This document shows, in pieces, positions 28,200 to 35,135 of a DNA stretch of 64,000 nt. Source of the DNA: Spartobacteria bacterium (GTDB lineage: Bacteria; Verrucomicrobiota; Verrucomicrobiia; Chthoniobacterales; UBA10450); assembly GCA_003167365.1 (NCBI GenBank), contig PMTM01000008.1, positions 124,001 through 188,000 of the forward strand. Direction: 5' to 3'. How positions within the stretch are numbered: position 1 is the first letter of the stretch; every line of letters begins with the position of its first letter. The translations under genes were made by a program, and so were the position numbers. Under the pieces are notes generated by a model that did not search any database, was not told the DNA's origin, and was given only the letters and a program-made list of their open reading frames with translations.

Positions 28200-28281
28200 G
28201 ATGAAAGACTAATAGAATTTTGTGCGCGTGCTGCCAAATGGTTTTGTGTTGTAGCCGCACCGGCATGTCGCCTTTGCCTAC
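28200..28281. other. Gap between suhB-like start and the terminator, no gene seen
   Basis: This is the upstream region of the suhB-like operon. I see no strong promoter here beyond AT-rich sequence near 28205-28225. Confidence 0.35.
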
Positions 28282-28316
28282 AAAAAAACCGGGAGGAAAA
28301 TAAATTCTCCTCCCGG
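28282..28316 (-). terminator. Rho-independent terminator of the tiny lysine-rich gene
   Basis: Read on the minus strand, a 9 bp perfect GC-rich stem (CCGGGAGGA at 28289-28297 with TCCTCCCGG at 28308-28316) is followed by a run of seven T. It ends transcription coming from 28434, and the stem begins 56 bp after that gene's stop. Confidence 0.85.
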
Positions 28317-28371
28317 GTTGAAGTTGGATTGTGACTCCGAAAGCGTTCGGGGTCGTGATAAGCGCTAAGCG

Positions 28372-28434
28372 TTAGTGCCTTTTTCTTTTGGCTGATTTTT
28401 TCTTAGCTGCTTTTTTCTTTTTCTTAGCTGCCAT
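28372..28434 (-). CDS. Tiny lysine-rich basic protein, 20 residues
   Basis: The ATG at 28434 is preceded at good spacing by a strong ribosome site (AAGGGGGGAAAA). The frame encodes M-A-A, five Lys, A-A, three Lys, S-A, K-R-K-R-H and then a TAA. Sixteen of the 20 residues are Lys, Arg or Ala. A rho-independent terminator lies just downstream, so this is a complete transcription unit despite its size. The composition suggests RNA or DNA binding, as in histone-H1-like tails or tiny ribosomal proteins such as bTHX, but no family can be assigned. Confidence 0.6.
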   Translation of the reverse strand: MAAKKKKKAAKKKSAKRKRH

Positions 28435-28514
28435 CGATTTTCCCCCCTTTCGATCCGCAGACGCGGTGGGTGCGTGAAGATTTTTGAATAGAATTAAACT
28501 TCACTTACAACGAA

Positions 28515-28543
28515 CGAAGTAATCATCACAATTTTTTTGTCAA
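28515..28543 (-). promoter_or_regulatory. Possible promoter of the tiny lysine-rich gene
   Basis: On the minus strand a perfect -35 hexamer TTGACA (28543 to 28538) follows the coaB stop by about 10 bp. The best -10 candidate is TACTTC at 16 bp spacing, which is poor. About 80 bases of leader would precede the start codon. Confidence 0.35.
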
Positions 28544-28552
28544 ACAGTTTTC

Positions 28553-29179
28553 TCAAACATTTTCACAAATCTTTACCAGCTCGCGCGCGATAATTTTCTT
28601 CGGCGCGCGCGAAATTTTCTTCGGGGCGCCGCTTTTAAAGAAGATTGTCACTTCGTTTTCGTCGCTTTCCATTCCGCAATTCGGATCACTCACGTCGTTG
28701 GCCACGATGATGTCGCAATTCTTAGCACGAAGTTTTTTCTTCGCGTTTTCTTCGACGTCATTTGTCTCGGCGGCGAATCCGACGACAAGAAAGTGCCTTT
28801 CTCGTTTTGAAAGCGACGCGAGTATGTCGGACGTCGGAATGAGATCAAGAGACCAATGCTTTTCGTTTTTCTTGATTTTGCGCGCCGAAGCCTTTGCCGG
28901 TTTGTAATCTGCGACCGCGGCGGACATGACCAGCACGTCGCACTCGCGAACAAGCCGATGAACGGCATCGTACATCTCGTCGGCGGTCGAGATCGATGTT
29001 AATTGCACGCCGCGCGGAGGGTCGAGATTTACGGGACCGGAGATCAAAACAACATCATGCCCGGCTTCGATCGCTGCATCCGCGATGGCGTAGCCCATCT
29101 TTCCGGAAGAGCGGTTGCTGATGTAACGAACGGGATCGATGGGTTCGCGCGTCGGTCCGGCCGTGATGACGAATCTCAC
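28553..29179 (-). CDS. coaB: Phosphopantothenate-cysteine ligase (CoaB)
   Basis: CoaB couples 4'-phosphopantothenate to cysteine in CoA synthesis. The 208-residue stand-alone protein has MRFVITAGPTREPIDPVRYI, ISNRSSGKMGYAIADAA, VMSAAVADYKP, and VVGFAAETND with a following Lys-rich stretch, all CTP-binding and catalytic parts of the domain. In most bacteria this domain is fused to CoaC; here the ATG overlaps the coaC stop by 4 bp, so the fusion is split but the two are coupled. Confidence 0.93.
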   Translation of the reverse strand: MRFVITAGPTREPIDPVRYISNRSSGKMGYAIADAAIEAGHDVVLISGPVNLDPPRGVQLTSISTADEMYDAVHRLVRECDVLVMSAAVADYKPAKASARKIKKNEKHWSLDLIPTSDILASLSKRERHFLVVGFAAETNDVEENAKKKLRAKNCDIIVANDVSDPNCGMESDENEVTIFFKSGAPKKISRAPKKIIARELVKICENV

Positions 29180-29799
29180 GCGATCAGATTATCCTGACGA
29201 GCGAGGAGAAATTCCGCGCGAAAAGCAATATCGTCCATCTTCCACAATCTGCCGATGCCTTCGTAACCGCATGCCAGCATTCCTTTCTCCGGTCCAATAA
29301 ACTCGGCGCCGCGCGCTTTCAATTTTTCCACGTTCTCTCTTGTCGCGGGGTGCTCCCACATTTTTCCATTCATGGCCGGCGCGATTAGTATTTGCGCACG
29401 CGTAGCGAGCGCGATGGCGGCGAGCGGATGTCCGGCAAGTCCATGCGCGAGCTCCGCGATGCAATGTGCGGTGGCGGGCGCAATCACGAGCAAGTTTGCA
29501 CGATCTGCCAGCTCGATGTGTCCCGGTCGCCAATTTTCCTTCTCATCGTAGAAGCTCGTCATGACCGGATTCTTGGAGAGCGTTTGCAAAGTGAGCGGCG
29601 TAATGAACTCGGTGGCGTCCTGGGTCATCACGACAAAAACTTCGTGACCTTGCTTAACCAAAAGACTCGTCAGCTCAGCCGATTTGTAAGCGGCGATCGA
29701 CCCGGTCACGCCCAGCACGATCGATTTTGCGCCTGGTCGAATCCGCACAATATTTCGCGCGCTCGTTTTTCCGTTTCCGCGTTTTGAATTTTTTTTCAT
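29176..29799 (-). CDS. coaC: Phosphopantothenoylcysteine decarboxylase (CoaC)
   Basis: CoaC is the FMN-dependent decarboxylase that yields 4'-phosphopantetheine. The HFCD-family core is present: IVLGVTGSIAAYKSAELTSL, DRANLLVIAPATAHCIAELA, and APAMNGKMWEHPATRENVEKL with the substrate-binding Asn, then a Cys-containing loop (EKGMLACGYEGIGRL). About 24 basic residues precede the core, longer than usual. The gene starts 13 bp after the gmk stop. An rpoZ (omega) gene, often found between gmk and coaBC, is absent. Confidence 0.93.
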   Translation of the reverse strand: MKKNSKRGNGKTSARNIVRIRPGAKSIVLGVTGSIAAYKSAELTSLLVKQGHEVFVVMTQDATEFITPLTLQTLSKNPVMTSFYDEKENWRPGHIELADRANLLVIAPATAHCIAELAHGLAGHPLAAIALATRAQILIAPAMNGKMWEHPATRENVEKLKARGAEFIGPEKGMLACGYEGIGRLWKMDDIAFRAEFLLARQDNLIA

Positions 29800-29812
29800 A
29801 CAAGATTGATCG

Positions 29813-30424
29813 TCAGTTCTGGATGAGACGTTGGCTCAAGTAACTTTCCGCTCCCATAATGTACCGGAATTTTTGCAGATCTTCTTCCATTGATTTGCTG
29901 ATGATCGTGTAACGATAATCGCGCCAAAGTTCCATTTCACGCGCGGCCGTCTCCAAACGCGATTCAATTTGCCCGGGAGTCTCCGTCGCCCGTTTCAAGA
30001 GCCGGCGTCGCAATTCTTCGAGGTCCGGCGGCATAATGAAAACATCGGCCAGGGCCTGGCGAATAAATGGATCGTCGCAATTGCGAATCGCGGCCGCTCC
30101 CTGAGTGTCTATGTCGATCAAAACGTCGATGCCGTTCTTCAGGTTTGTGATCAACGGTCCGCGCAACGTTCCGTAGAAATCACCGTGCACTTGCGCGTAT
30201 TCCAAAAAATCGCCAGCGTTGACGCGTTTGCGGAAATCGGCATTGGACAGAAATAGATAATCTTCACCTTCGATTTCGCCGCCACGCGGCGCGCGCGTCG
30301 TGCACGAGACCGAGTAAAGGAAGTTGGGCGTTTGGCGAAGAGCTTCAACGAGCGTCGTCTTGCCAGCGCCGGACGGCGCGGAAATAACAAAGAGAATTCC
30401 GCAACGGCTAAACTGGTTACTCAA
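29813..30424 (-). CDS. gmk: Guanylate kinase
   Basis: Gmk phosphorylates GMP to GDP. The P-loop VISAPSGAGKTTLVEAL lies near residue 10, with the GMP-binding SVSCTTRAPRGGEIEGEDY and LEYAQVHGDFYGT further on. The preferred start is TTG at 30424, which overlaps the yicC stop and gives the normal length of about 203 residues. An ATG at 30556 would add 44 residues read from inside yicC. The yicC-gmk pair is a widely conserved order. Confidence 0.94.
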   Translation of the reverse strand: MSNQFSRCGILFVISAPSGAGKTTLVEALRQTPNFLYSVSCTTRAPRGGEIEGEDYLFLSNADFRKRVNAGDFLEYAQVHGDFYGTLRGPLITNLKNGIDVLIDIDTQGAAAIRNCDDPFIRQALADVFIMPPDLEELRRRLLKRATETPGQIESRLETAAREMELWRDYRYTIISKSMEEDLQKFRYIMGAESYLSQRLIQN

Positions 30425-31292
30425 GGTTTTGAATCTGCTCGCGAATTTTTTCCAGCTCGGCCTTGCACGCGACCACGCGTTGCGAAATCTCCGCGTCGTT
30501 TGCCTTTGCTCCGAGCGTATTGAGTTCTCGAAATATTTCCTGGGTGATGAATTCAAGGGTGCGACCGACCGGTTCGTTTTTTCGCAGATGATGCGCGAAC
30601 TGGGCGAGATGACTCTCCAAGCGCGTCAGTTCCTCGGAAACATCGGCGCGGTCGGCGAAAAAAGAAATTTCTTTGACCAGACGTTCGTCGTCCGTCTGAA
30701 TCGGCAGCCCCGCTTTTTGAATTCGATCGAGTAAAGCTGCACGATATTTTTTTACGACGTCGGGATGGATGATGCGAATCGCTTTGAGTTCCTGGCGCAT
30801 CGTCTTAAGGCGCTTGATCAGATCCTTGGCCAGATGCTTTCCTTCGTGCTCACGCATTTTGATCAATTCGGCGAGCGCGGCGCGCAACGCTTTCTCCACC
30901 GCAGGCCAGGCATCTTCCGCCTTGATCGTCTCTTCCGGCATTCGCATCACGCCCGGAGCCTGGAGGATCGTCCCGATGGTAATTTCACCGGGCGCATTCA
31001 ACTCCTTTTGCAAAGCGCGCATCGCTTCGTGATAAGATTGCGCGAGTCCAGTATCGAGCGCGAGTTTGCGCATCCCGTTTGGGCCATTGTGATAACTGAC
31101 GAGCACGTTTGTTCGGCCGCGCGAAATGCTTTCGTTGATCGCTTGACGAATGCGCGGCTCGAGTTCGTTCAGATCGCGCGGCAAATTCACCACGATGTCG
31201 CTTTGCTTCCGGTTTACGGAATTAAGCTCCACGCTGAACTTCGCGCCGTCGTGATCGGTCTCACCACGGCCGTAACCGGTCATGCTTCTCAT
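30417..31292 (-). CDS. YicC-family endoribonuclease
   Basis: YicC proteins are stress-associated proteins with endoribonuclease activity reported in E. coli. The 291-residue product has the classical start MRSMTGYGRGE, then VELNSVNRKQSDIVVNLP, ISRGRTNVLVSY, and the conserved C-terminal EISFFADRADVSEELTRLES plus QEIFRELNTLGAKANDAEIS. It heads the yicC-gmk-coaC-coaB unit on the minus strand. Confidence 0.95.
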   Translation of the reverse strand: MRSMTGYGRGETDHDGAKFSVELNSVNRKQSDIVVNLPRDLNELEPRIRQAINESISRGRTNVLVSYHNGPNGMRKLALDTGLAQSYHEAMRALQKELNAPGEITIGTILQAPGVMRMPEETIKAEDAWPAVEKALRAALAELIKMREHEGKHLAKDLIKRLKTMRQELKAIRIIHPDVVKKYRAALLDRIQKAGLPIQTDDERLVKEISFFADRADVSEELTRLESHLAQFAHHLRKNEPVGRTLEFITQEIFRELNTLGAKANDAEISQRVVACKAELEKIREQIQNLE

Positions 31293-31312
31293 AAGAAAGT
31301 TATGTCAGGAAG

Positions 31313-31354
31313 AACGTTCAACGTTCAACGCTCAACGCTCAACGTCCAACGTTC
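31313..31354. repeat. Heptanucleotide tandem array, six units
   Basis: Six consecutive 7-base units occur: AACGTTC twice, AACGCTC twice, AACGTCC, AACGTTC. The last unit overlaps the mutY stop codon. The core AACGTT is itself palindromic. The same units recur at the other end of mutY. Confidence 0.85.
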
Positions 31355-32384
31355 AATTGCGAGCGGCGAGAAGATCGGCGATGGCGCGATGATGGGGCGA
31401 AGGAATCGGAATGGAATCAATCGAGTCGATGTCGATCCAGCGTTGCTTCTGTTTGTCGATCTTGCGCGGAGGCTGGGCGAAAACCTGCAACGTGATTTGG
31501 TGATGCGTGAAAGGAAAGATCGACAAGTGTATCGCGGGGCCGGCTCTCGACCTTGTTTTGAGAGGTGGCAAAATCCACAGGCCGCGCCAGCGTCCGTTTG
31601 ATTGTTGAAGAAGAATACGTCCACGATTCCGGATCCAAAGATGTGACTCCGTGAGTTTCTTGAGCCGCGGGCGGGGTTTTTTTCGCGGTAGTGTTTCCGG
31701 TTTTGATGCGCGACAAAATCTCCGCACCGGACAAACCTGACATTTCGGCCGAGGTCGGCAAACGAGGGCTCCAAGATCCATGAGCGCGGAGTTGAATGCG
31801 CGGGCGCTCCGCGCCGGCACTAACATCGAAGCGACTTGCCAGATAGCTTCGCGCCCGCGGCCGGAATCGATCGGCTGCTGGTAATTGATAATGCGCGCGA
31901 GCAGGCGAGCGATGTTGGCTTCGACAATCGGTACCGATCGGTCAAATGCGAAAGTTGCGATCGCATTTGCGGTGTAGCGTCCGACGCCGGGAAGGGATTT
32001 AAGCTCGTTGGCTAGTTGAGGAAACTTGCCATTATTTTCGCTCGCAATCGTCTTGGCTGCCGAGTGCAGGTTTCGCGCTCGCGCGTAGTAACCCAGACCT
32101 TGCCAGGCATGGAGCACCTCGCTTTCCGAAGCACGGGCGAGAGCAGCCAAATCGGGAAATCGCCGGAGCCACTTATTATAATATGGGATAACAGTGGCGA
32201 CCTGCGTTTGCTGGAGCATGAACTCGGAAACGAGGACAGCGTAGGGATCGCGCGTCCGACGCCACGGAAGATCGCGCCCGTTGGTGCGATACCAGCGGGA
32301 AAGAGCGCGGCGGAAGAAAGGAATGTCGGGAAGCGTTTTCAAAGGCAGGCAGAAAACGTCCAACGTCCAACGCTCACCGTCCAA
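31353..32384 (-). CDS. mutY: A/G-specific adenine glycosylase (MutY-like)
   Basis: MutY removes adenine paired with 8-oxoguanine. The 343-residue protein has MLQQTQVATVIPYYNKWL with the catalytic Glu just before it, the helix-hairpin-helix LPGVGRYTANAIATFAF, and a 4Fe-4S cluster set of cysteines (CRPRPKCQVCPVRRFC). A NUDIX-like C-terminal domain reads ESHLWIRNRGRILLQQSNGRWRG in pieces. The position of the usual GPD Asp reads VPIVEANIARLL, with Glu in place of Asp. The ATG at 32384 lies inside a heptamer array, so the true start may be downstream; homology begins near FFRRALSRWY. Confidence 0.88.
   Translation of the reverse strand: MDGERWTLDVFCLPLKTLPDIPFFRRALSRWYRTNGRDLPWRRTRDPYAVLVSEFMLQQTQVATVIPYYNKWLRRFPDLAALARASESEVLHAWQGLGYYARARNLHSAAKTIASENNGKFPQLANELKSLPGVGRYTANAIATFAFDRSVPIVEANIARLLARIINYQQPIDSGRGREAIWQVASMLVPARSARAFNSALMDLGALVCRPRPKCQVCPVRRFCRASKPETLPRKKPRPRLKKLTESHLWIRNRGRILLQQSNGRWRGLWILPPLKTRSRAGPAIHLSIFPFTHHQITLQVFAQPPRKIDKQKQRWIDIDSIDSIPIPSPHHRAIADLLAARN
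31453..31526. repeat. Two inverted copies of the 11-mer within mutY
   Basis: Exact copies lie at 31453-31463 (TTGTCGATCTT) and 31516-31526 (AAGATCGACAA), 52 bp apart in opposite orientation, inside the mutY C-terminal NUDIX-like region. Confidence 0.7.
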
Positions 32385-32435
32385 CTCCGAATACAGAATT
32401 GAGCGTTGAACGTTGGATGTTGAACGTTGAACGTT
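32355..32435. repeat. Converging heptanucleotide arrays
   Basis: Four units in one orientation (AACGTCC, AACGTCC, AACGCTC, ACCGTCC at 32355-32382) are followed after 18 bp by five in the opposite orientation (GAGCGTT, GAACGTT, GGATGTT, GAACGTT, GAACGTT at 32401-32435). A long imperfect hairpin could form. This is the divergent gap between mutY and rnhC and contains the 5' end of the mutY frame. Confidence 0.85.
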
Positions 32436-32445
32436 CCTCCCTCGA

Positions 32446-33393
32446 GTGAATTCCTATACCCATCCGCTCACAATCGAACAGGCGGGCAAGCTCCGCGCCT
32501 TGCTCAAGGAAACTGGGTTCACATTCGCGCCCAAGCCGTACACAATTTTCTTTGCCCAGAAAAACAAACTAAGCGTCGCGGTTTACGAGAAGGGACCAAA
32601 GGTCCTTATGCAAGGCAAAGGCGTGGAAGAATTCGTGCAGTTCGAGCTCGAGCCGAAAATCCTTGGGGAAGCCAAGCTTGGATACGAAGAGGTGCACATG
32701 CCGGAAATGTTTGAGCCACACGTCGGCGTGGATGAAAGCGGGAAGGGCGATTTTTTTGGTCCGCTCGTGGTCGCGGGCGTTTATGTTGATGCTGCGATCG
32801 CCCGCAGATTTCTCGATGCGGGCGTGCAGGACAGCAAGCGGATTGGCTCCGACGCTAGAGTGCGGGCCTTGGCCAAGACAATCCGCGAAACTCCGGGCGT
32901 GGCGACGGATGTCGTTTTGATCGGCCCGGAGCGTTACAACGCTCTTTACGAGAAGTTTGAGAATCTCAACAAGTTACTTGGTTGGGGCCACGCTCGCGTA
33001 ATCGAAAATCTGCTGGCAAAAAAACCGGACTGCCCGCGATCACTGTCGGACCAGTTTGCGGATGCGCGAGTAATTCAGCAATCGCTCTTGCAACGCGGCC
33101 GTAAGATCGACATCCAGCAGCGAACAAAGGCTGAATCTGACATAGCCGTAGCGGCCGCGTCGATTCTCGCGCGGGAGGCATTTATTAACTGGCTGGAGCG
33201 CCGGGGAAAGTTGCTGGGGATGCGCTTGGGGCGCGGTGTGTCGGTCGATGTAAAGGAGACCGCCGCCAAGTTGGTCGAAGCAAAAGGGCCTGGAATATTG
33301 TGCGAAATCGCGAAAGTCCATTTTCGGACCGCGCACGAAATCGCCCCGGACAATTACGCCGCTCCGCCCGTGCGGGCCAGTTTCCGGAAGTAA
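32446..33393 (+). CDS. rnhC: Ribonuclease HIII
   Basis: RNase HIII cleaves the RNA strand of RNA-DNA hybrids. The N-terminal TBP-like substrate-binding domain (to about residue 85) is followed by the catalytic core, starting HVGVDESGKGDFFGPLVVAG. The D-E-x-G-K-G motif is diagnostic of HIII as against HII. DSKRIGSD and AESDIAVAAASILAREAF carry the other acidic residues. A GTG start at 32446 gives the full 315 residues. The upstream gap holds heptamer repeats and no evident promoter. Confidence 0.95.
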   Translation: MNSYTHPLTIEQAGKLRALLKETGFTFAPKPYTIFFAQKNKLSVAVYEKGPKVLMQGKGVEEFVQFELEPKILGEAKLGYEEVHMPEMFEPHVGVDESGKGDFFGPLVVAGVYVDAAIARRFLDAGVQDSKRIGSDARVRALAKTIRETPGVATDVVLIGPERYNALYEKFENLNKLLGWGHARVIENLLAKKPDCPRSLSDQFADARVIQQSLLQRGRKIDIQQRTKAESDIAVAAASILAREAFINWLERRGKLLGMRLGRGVSVDVKETAAKLVEAKGPGILCEIAKVHFRTAHEIAPDNYAAPPVRASFRK

Positions 33394-33458
33394 TCGGACA
33401 TTCGGGCGCTGCAGGGCAAGATTCCTGCTATTTTGTGTCCACGTAAAATTTTGCAATC

Positions 33459-34187
33459 GTGGAAACAAGGCTCCTTATCCTAAACGCTGATCCAGTTTTC
33501 CAGGATCGGGCTCTATCCGTCTTTGATACGCTGGAGGAAGTTGAGACCCGTATCGTCCGGTCGCTTCCCGAGGCTATCTCTGTCCTTTTGGAGGAAAGTT
33601 TCGACGCTCTGGTGGTGGAGGGAGAAGCGGCTTTGGCGGTCGAGCAAGCCACCAACGCTCGGCAACATTTTCCTTCGCTCGGGATCCTGTGTCTGGCACC
33701 GCCGCGGTACGGCGCGGAAATCGATAGCTCTGCAGAACAACAGAAGATAACTCTTCTCTCGAGCGCCTGGGGCTGCCGGCGCTTGCGGCGAGAGCTGGAA
33801 AAATTCGTGAATGCCCTTGAGACGCAATCGTCGCCTGCCGCTGAAGGGATCGATCCCTGTCATTCCTTGATTGGAAATCTTAATCAGTTCTCGGCGGCCG
33901 AGATTCTTCAGATGAGCTGCCTAAGCCAGCGGAGCGGACGTTTTACGTTCAAGTCCGGGCGCGGTAATAGCGAGATTTATCTGCAACACGGATCGGTTCG
34001 TCACGCGGTTTTTGGTACGCTCGAAGGAGAATCCGCGGTGGCGGAAATTTTCCGGTGGCGGCAGGGCCGGTTCTATTTTGAAGACGGAATTATCAGCCAG
34101 GTGCAAACCGTTGATCGGCCCTGGGCGCATCTCTTGATCGACAATCTGCAAAAGCTCGACGAGACGCTGGAGTTGGTCAGCGTGTAA
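33459..34187 (+). CDS. DUF4388 (PATAN) domain protein with receiver-like N-terminus
   Basis: Residues 1-120 resemble a degenerate receiver (RLLILNADPVFQDRALSVFD, then SFDALVVEGEAAL, then LGILCLAPP). The second half is a PATAN/DUF4388 domain: LIGNLNQFSAAEILQMSCLS, RSGRFTFKSGRGNSEIYLQ and EIFRWRQGRFYFEDG. Such proteins take part in bacterial two-component or surface-signalling networks. It starts 65 bp after rnhC and is 8 bp before a second small protein, probably a functional partner. Confidence 0.78.
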   Translation: METRLLILNADPVFQDRALSVFDTLEEVETRIVRSLPEAISVLLEESFDALVVEGEAALAVEQATNARQHFPSLGILCLAPPRYGAEIDSSAEQQKITLLSSAWGCRRLRRELEKFVNALETQSSPAAEGIDPCHSLIGNLNQFSAAEILQMSCLSQRSGRFTFKSGRGNSEIYLQHGSVRHAVFGTLEGESAVAEIFRWRQGRFYFEDGIISQVQTVDRPWAHLLIDNLQKLDETLELVSV

Positions 34188-34195
34188 CCAAGCTT

Positions 34196-34630
34196 ATGAG
34201 AGACAATGTCCTCGAAACGAAACTCCGTCTGATTACTATTCAGCTGGAGAACTGGAAGAAGCTGCACGATCTCATCACCTACGGGTTGGATAAGGCGAAG
34301 CCAATCGTTTCCGCCGAACAGGAGCGACAATTCACTGAGATTCGCGCCAACCTCTTGCAGGAAACCGCCCACATTTTTAACGAGTTAAACATTCTCGACG
34401 AACTGTCTGGCAAGGCGATGAATGTTTTGCAACGCGGCGTTTCGGTTCGCGGGGTCCGCGACCTTTCCAATGAGGACGTGCGCCGGTTGGAGTCGGAATG
34501 GAACACAGTTTTTACGAAGCTCGGAATAGAGCAAGGCCAGCTCAAGTCTCGCCGCAAACACTTGGCCGGTCAGAACGTTGTCAGTTACTGTCTTGAGCGG
34601 CTTTTTCGGCGACCAGCGTTAGCTCACTAA
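34196..34630 (+). CDS. Helical protein of unknown function paired with the DUF4388 gene
   Basis: I do not recognise a family. The 144-residue product is mostly predicted helix: a first amphipathic region (TKLRLITIQLENWKKLHDLI), a second (EIRANLLQETAHIFNELNIL), and a basic end (GQLKSRRKHLAG). No signal peptide or membrane segment is seen. The tight spacing with the DUF4388 gene suggests the two act together in signalling. Confidence 0.55.
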   Translation: MRDNVLETKLRLITIQLENWKKLHDLITYGLDKAKPIVSAEQERQFTEIRANLLQETAHIFNELNILDELSGKAMNVLQRGVSVRGVRDLSNEDVRRLESEWNTVFTKLGIEQGQLKSRRKHLAGQNVVSYCLERLFRRPALAH

Positions 34631-34757
34631 GGTCTGTAGCGGCACCGAAGGTTGTCTTATATCCTCTTCTTGAGGAATTTAGTGCGGAAAAAACTTTCCT
34701 TTTTCTGTTTAATTTTCCGCCTATTCGATGACTGTGAAGCGATTCATAGTTAGAAGT
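34631..34757. other. Upstream region of the HU-like gene with inverted repeat
   Basis: CTGTAGCGG at 34634-34642 matches the leader of two other hairpin elements. An 8 bp inverted repeat, GCGGAAAA (34683-34690) with TTTTCCGC (34713-34720), could act as a weak terminator of the preceding pair. Confidence 0.4.
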
Positions 34758-35102
34758 ATGGCAAAACTTACGAAACGCGACATCGTGGTCGCGATCAGCA
34801 ACCAGACTGGCATGGTGCAGCACCAGGTCTTCGACGTTGTGCAACGCACCCTCGACCATATTACCGACAGTTTGGCCAGCAACGTGGCGGTTGAGTTGCG
34901 GAACTTTGGAATTTTCCAGCCGCGCCTGACGAAACCGCGGGTGGGACGGAACCCGAATCAGCCCGGCAGCAGTTTTGTGATTCCGTCGCGCGCGACGGTT
35001 AAATTCAAGGCTGGCAAGATTATGCGTCAGCGTGTCGAGAAACTGTCGCGAGAGTTGAAGGAAGCGGCGGACAAGAAGGCGACGGACCAGAACGGCAAAT
35101 AG
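34758..35102 (+). CDS. HU/IHF-family DNA-binding protein
   Basis: The 114-residue protein has the HU/IHF fold: an N-terminal helical part (MAKLTKRDIVVAISNQTGM), then the two DNA-binding strands with VELRNFGIFQPRL and KPRVGRNPNQPGSSFVIPSR (the Pro-tipped arm), then a basic C-terminal tail rich in Lys and Glu that extends past the usual end. The start at 34758 has AGAAG upstream and is preferred to 34728. The tail is an unusual extension relative to the 90-residue HU norm. Confidence 0.93.
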   Translation: MAKLTKRDIVVAISNQTGMVQHQVFDVVQRTLDHITDSLASNVAVELRNFGIFQPRLTKPRVGRNPNQPGSSFVIPSRATVKFKAGKIMRQRVEKLSRELKEAADKKATDQNGK

Positions 35103-35135
35103 GCCATTGGTTGCGCGATTAGGGTCGCGGCATTC

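Noticed and set aside
31313-32435. Heptamer arrays considered as a CRISPR-like array
   Set aside because: Units are 7 bp, contiguous and without spacers; no cas genes are nearby.
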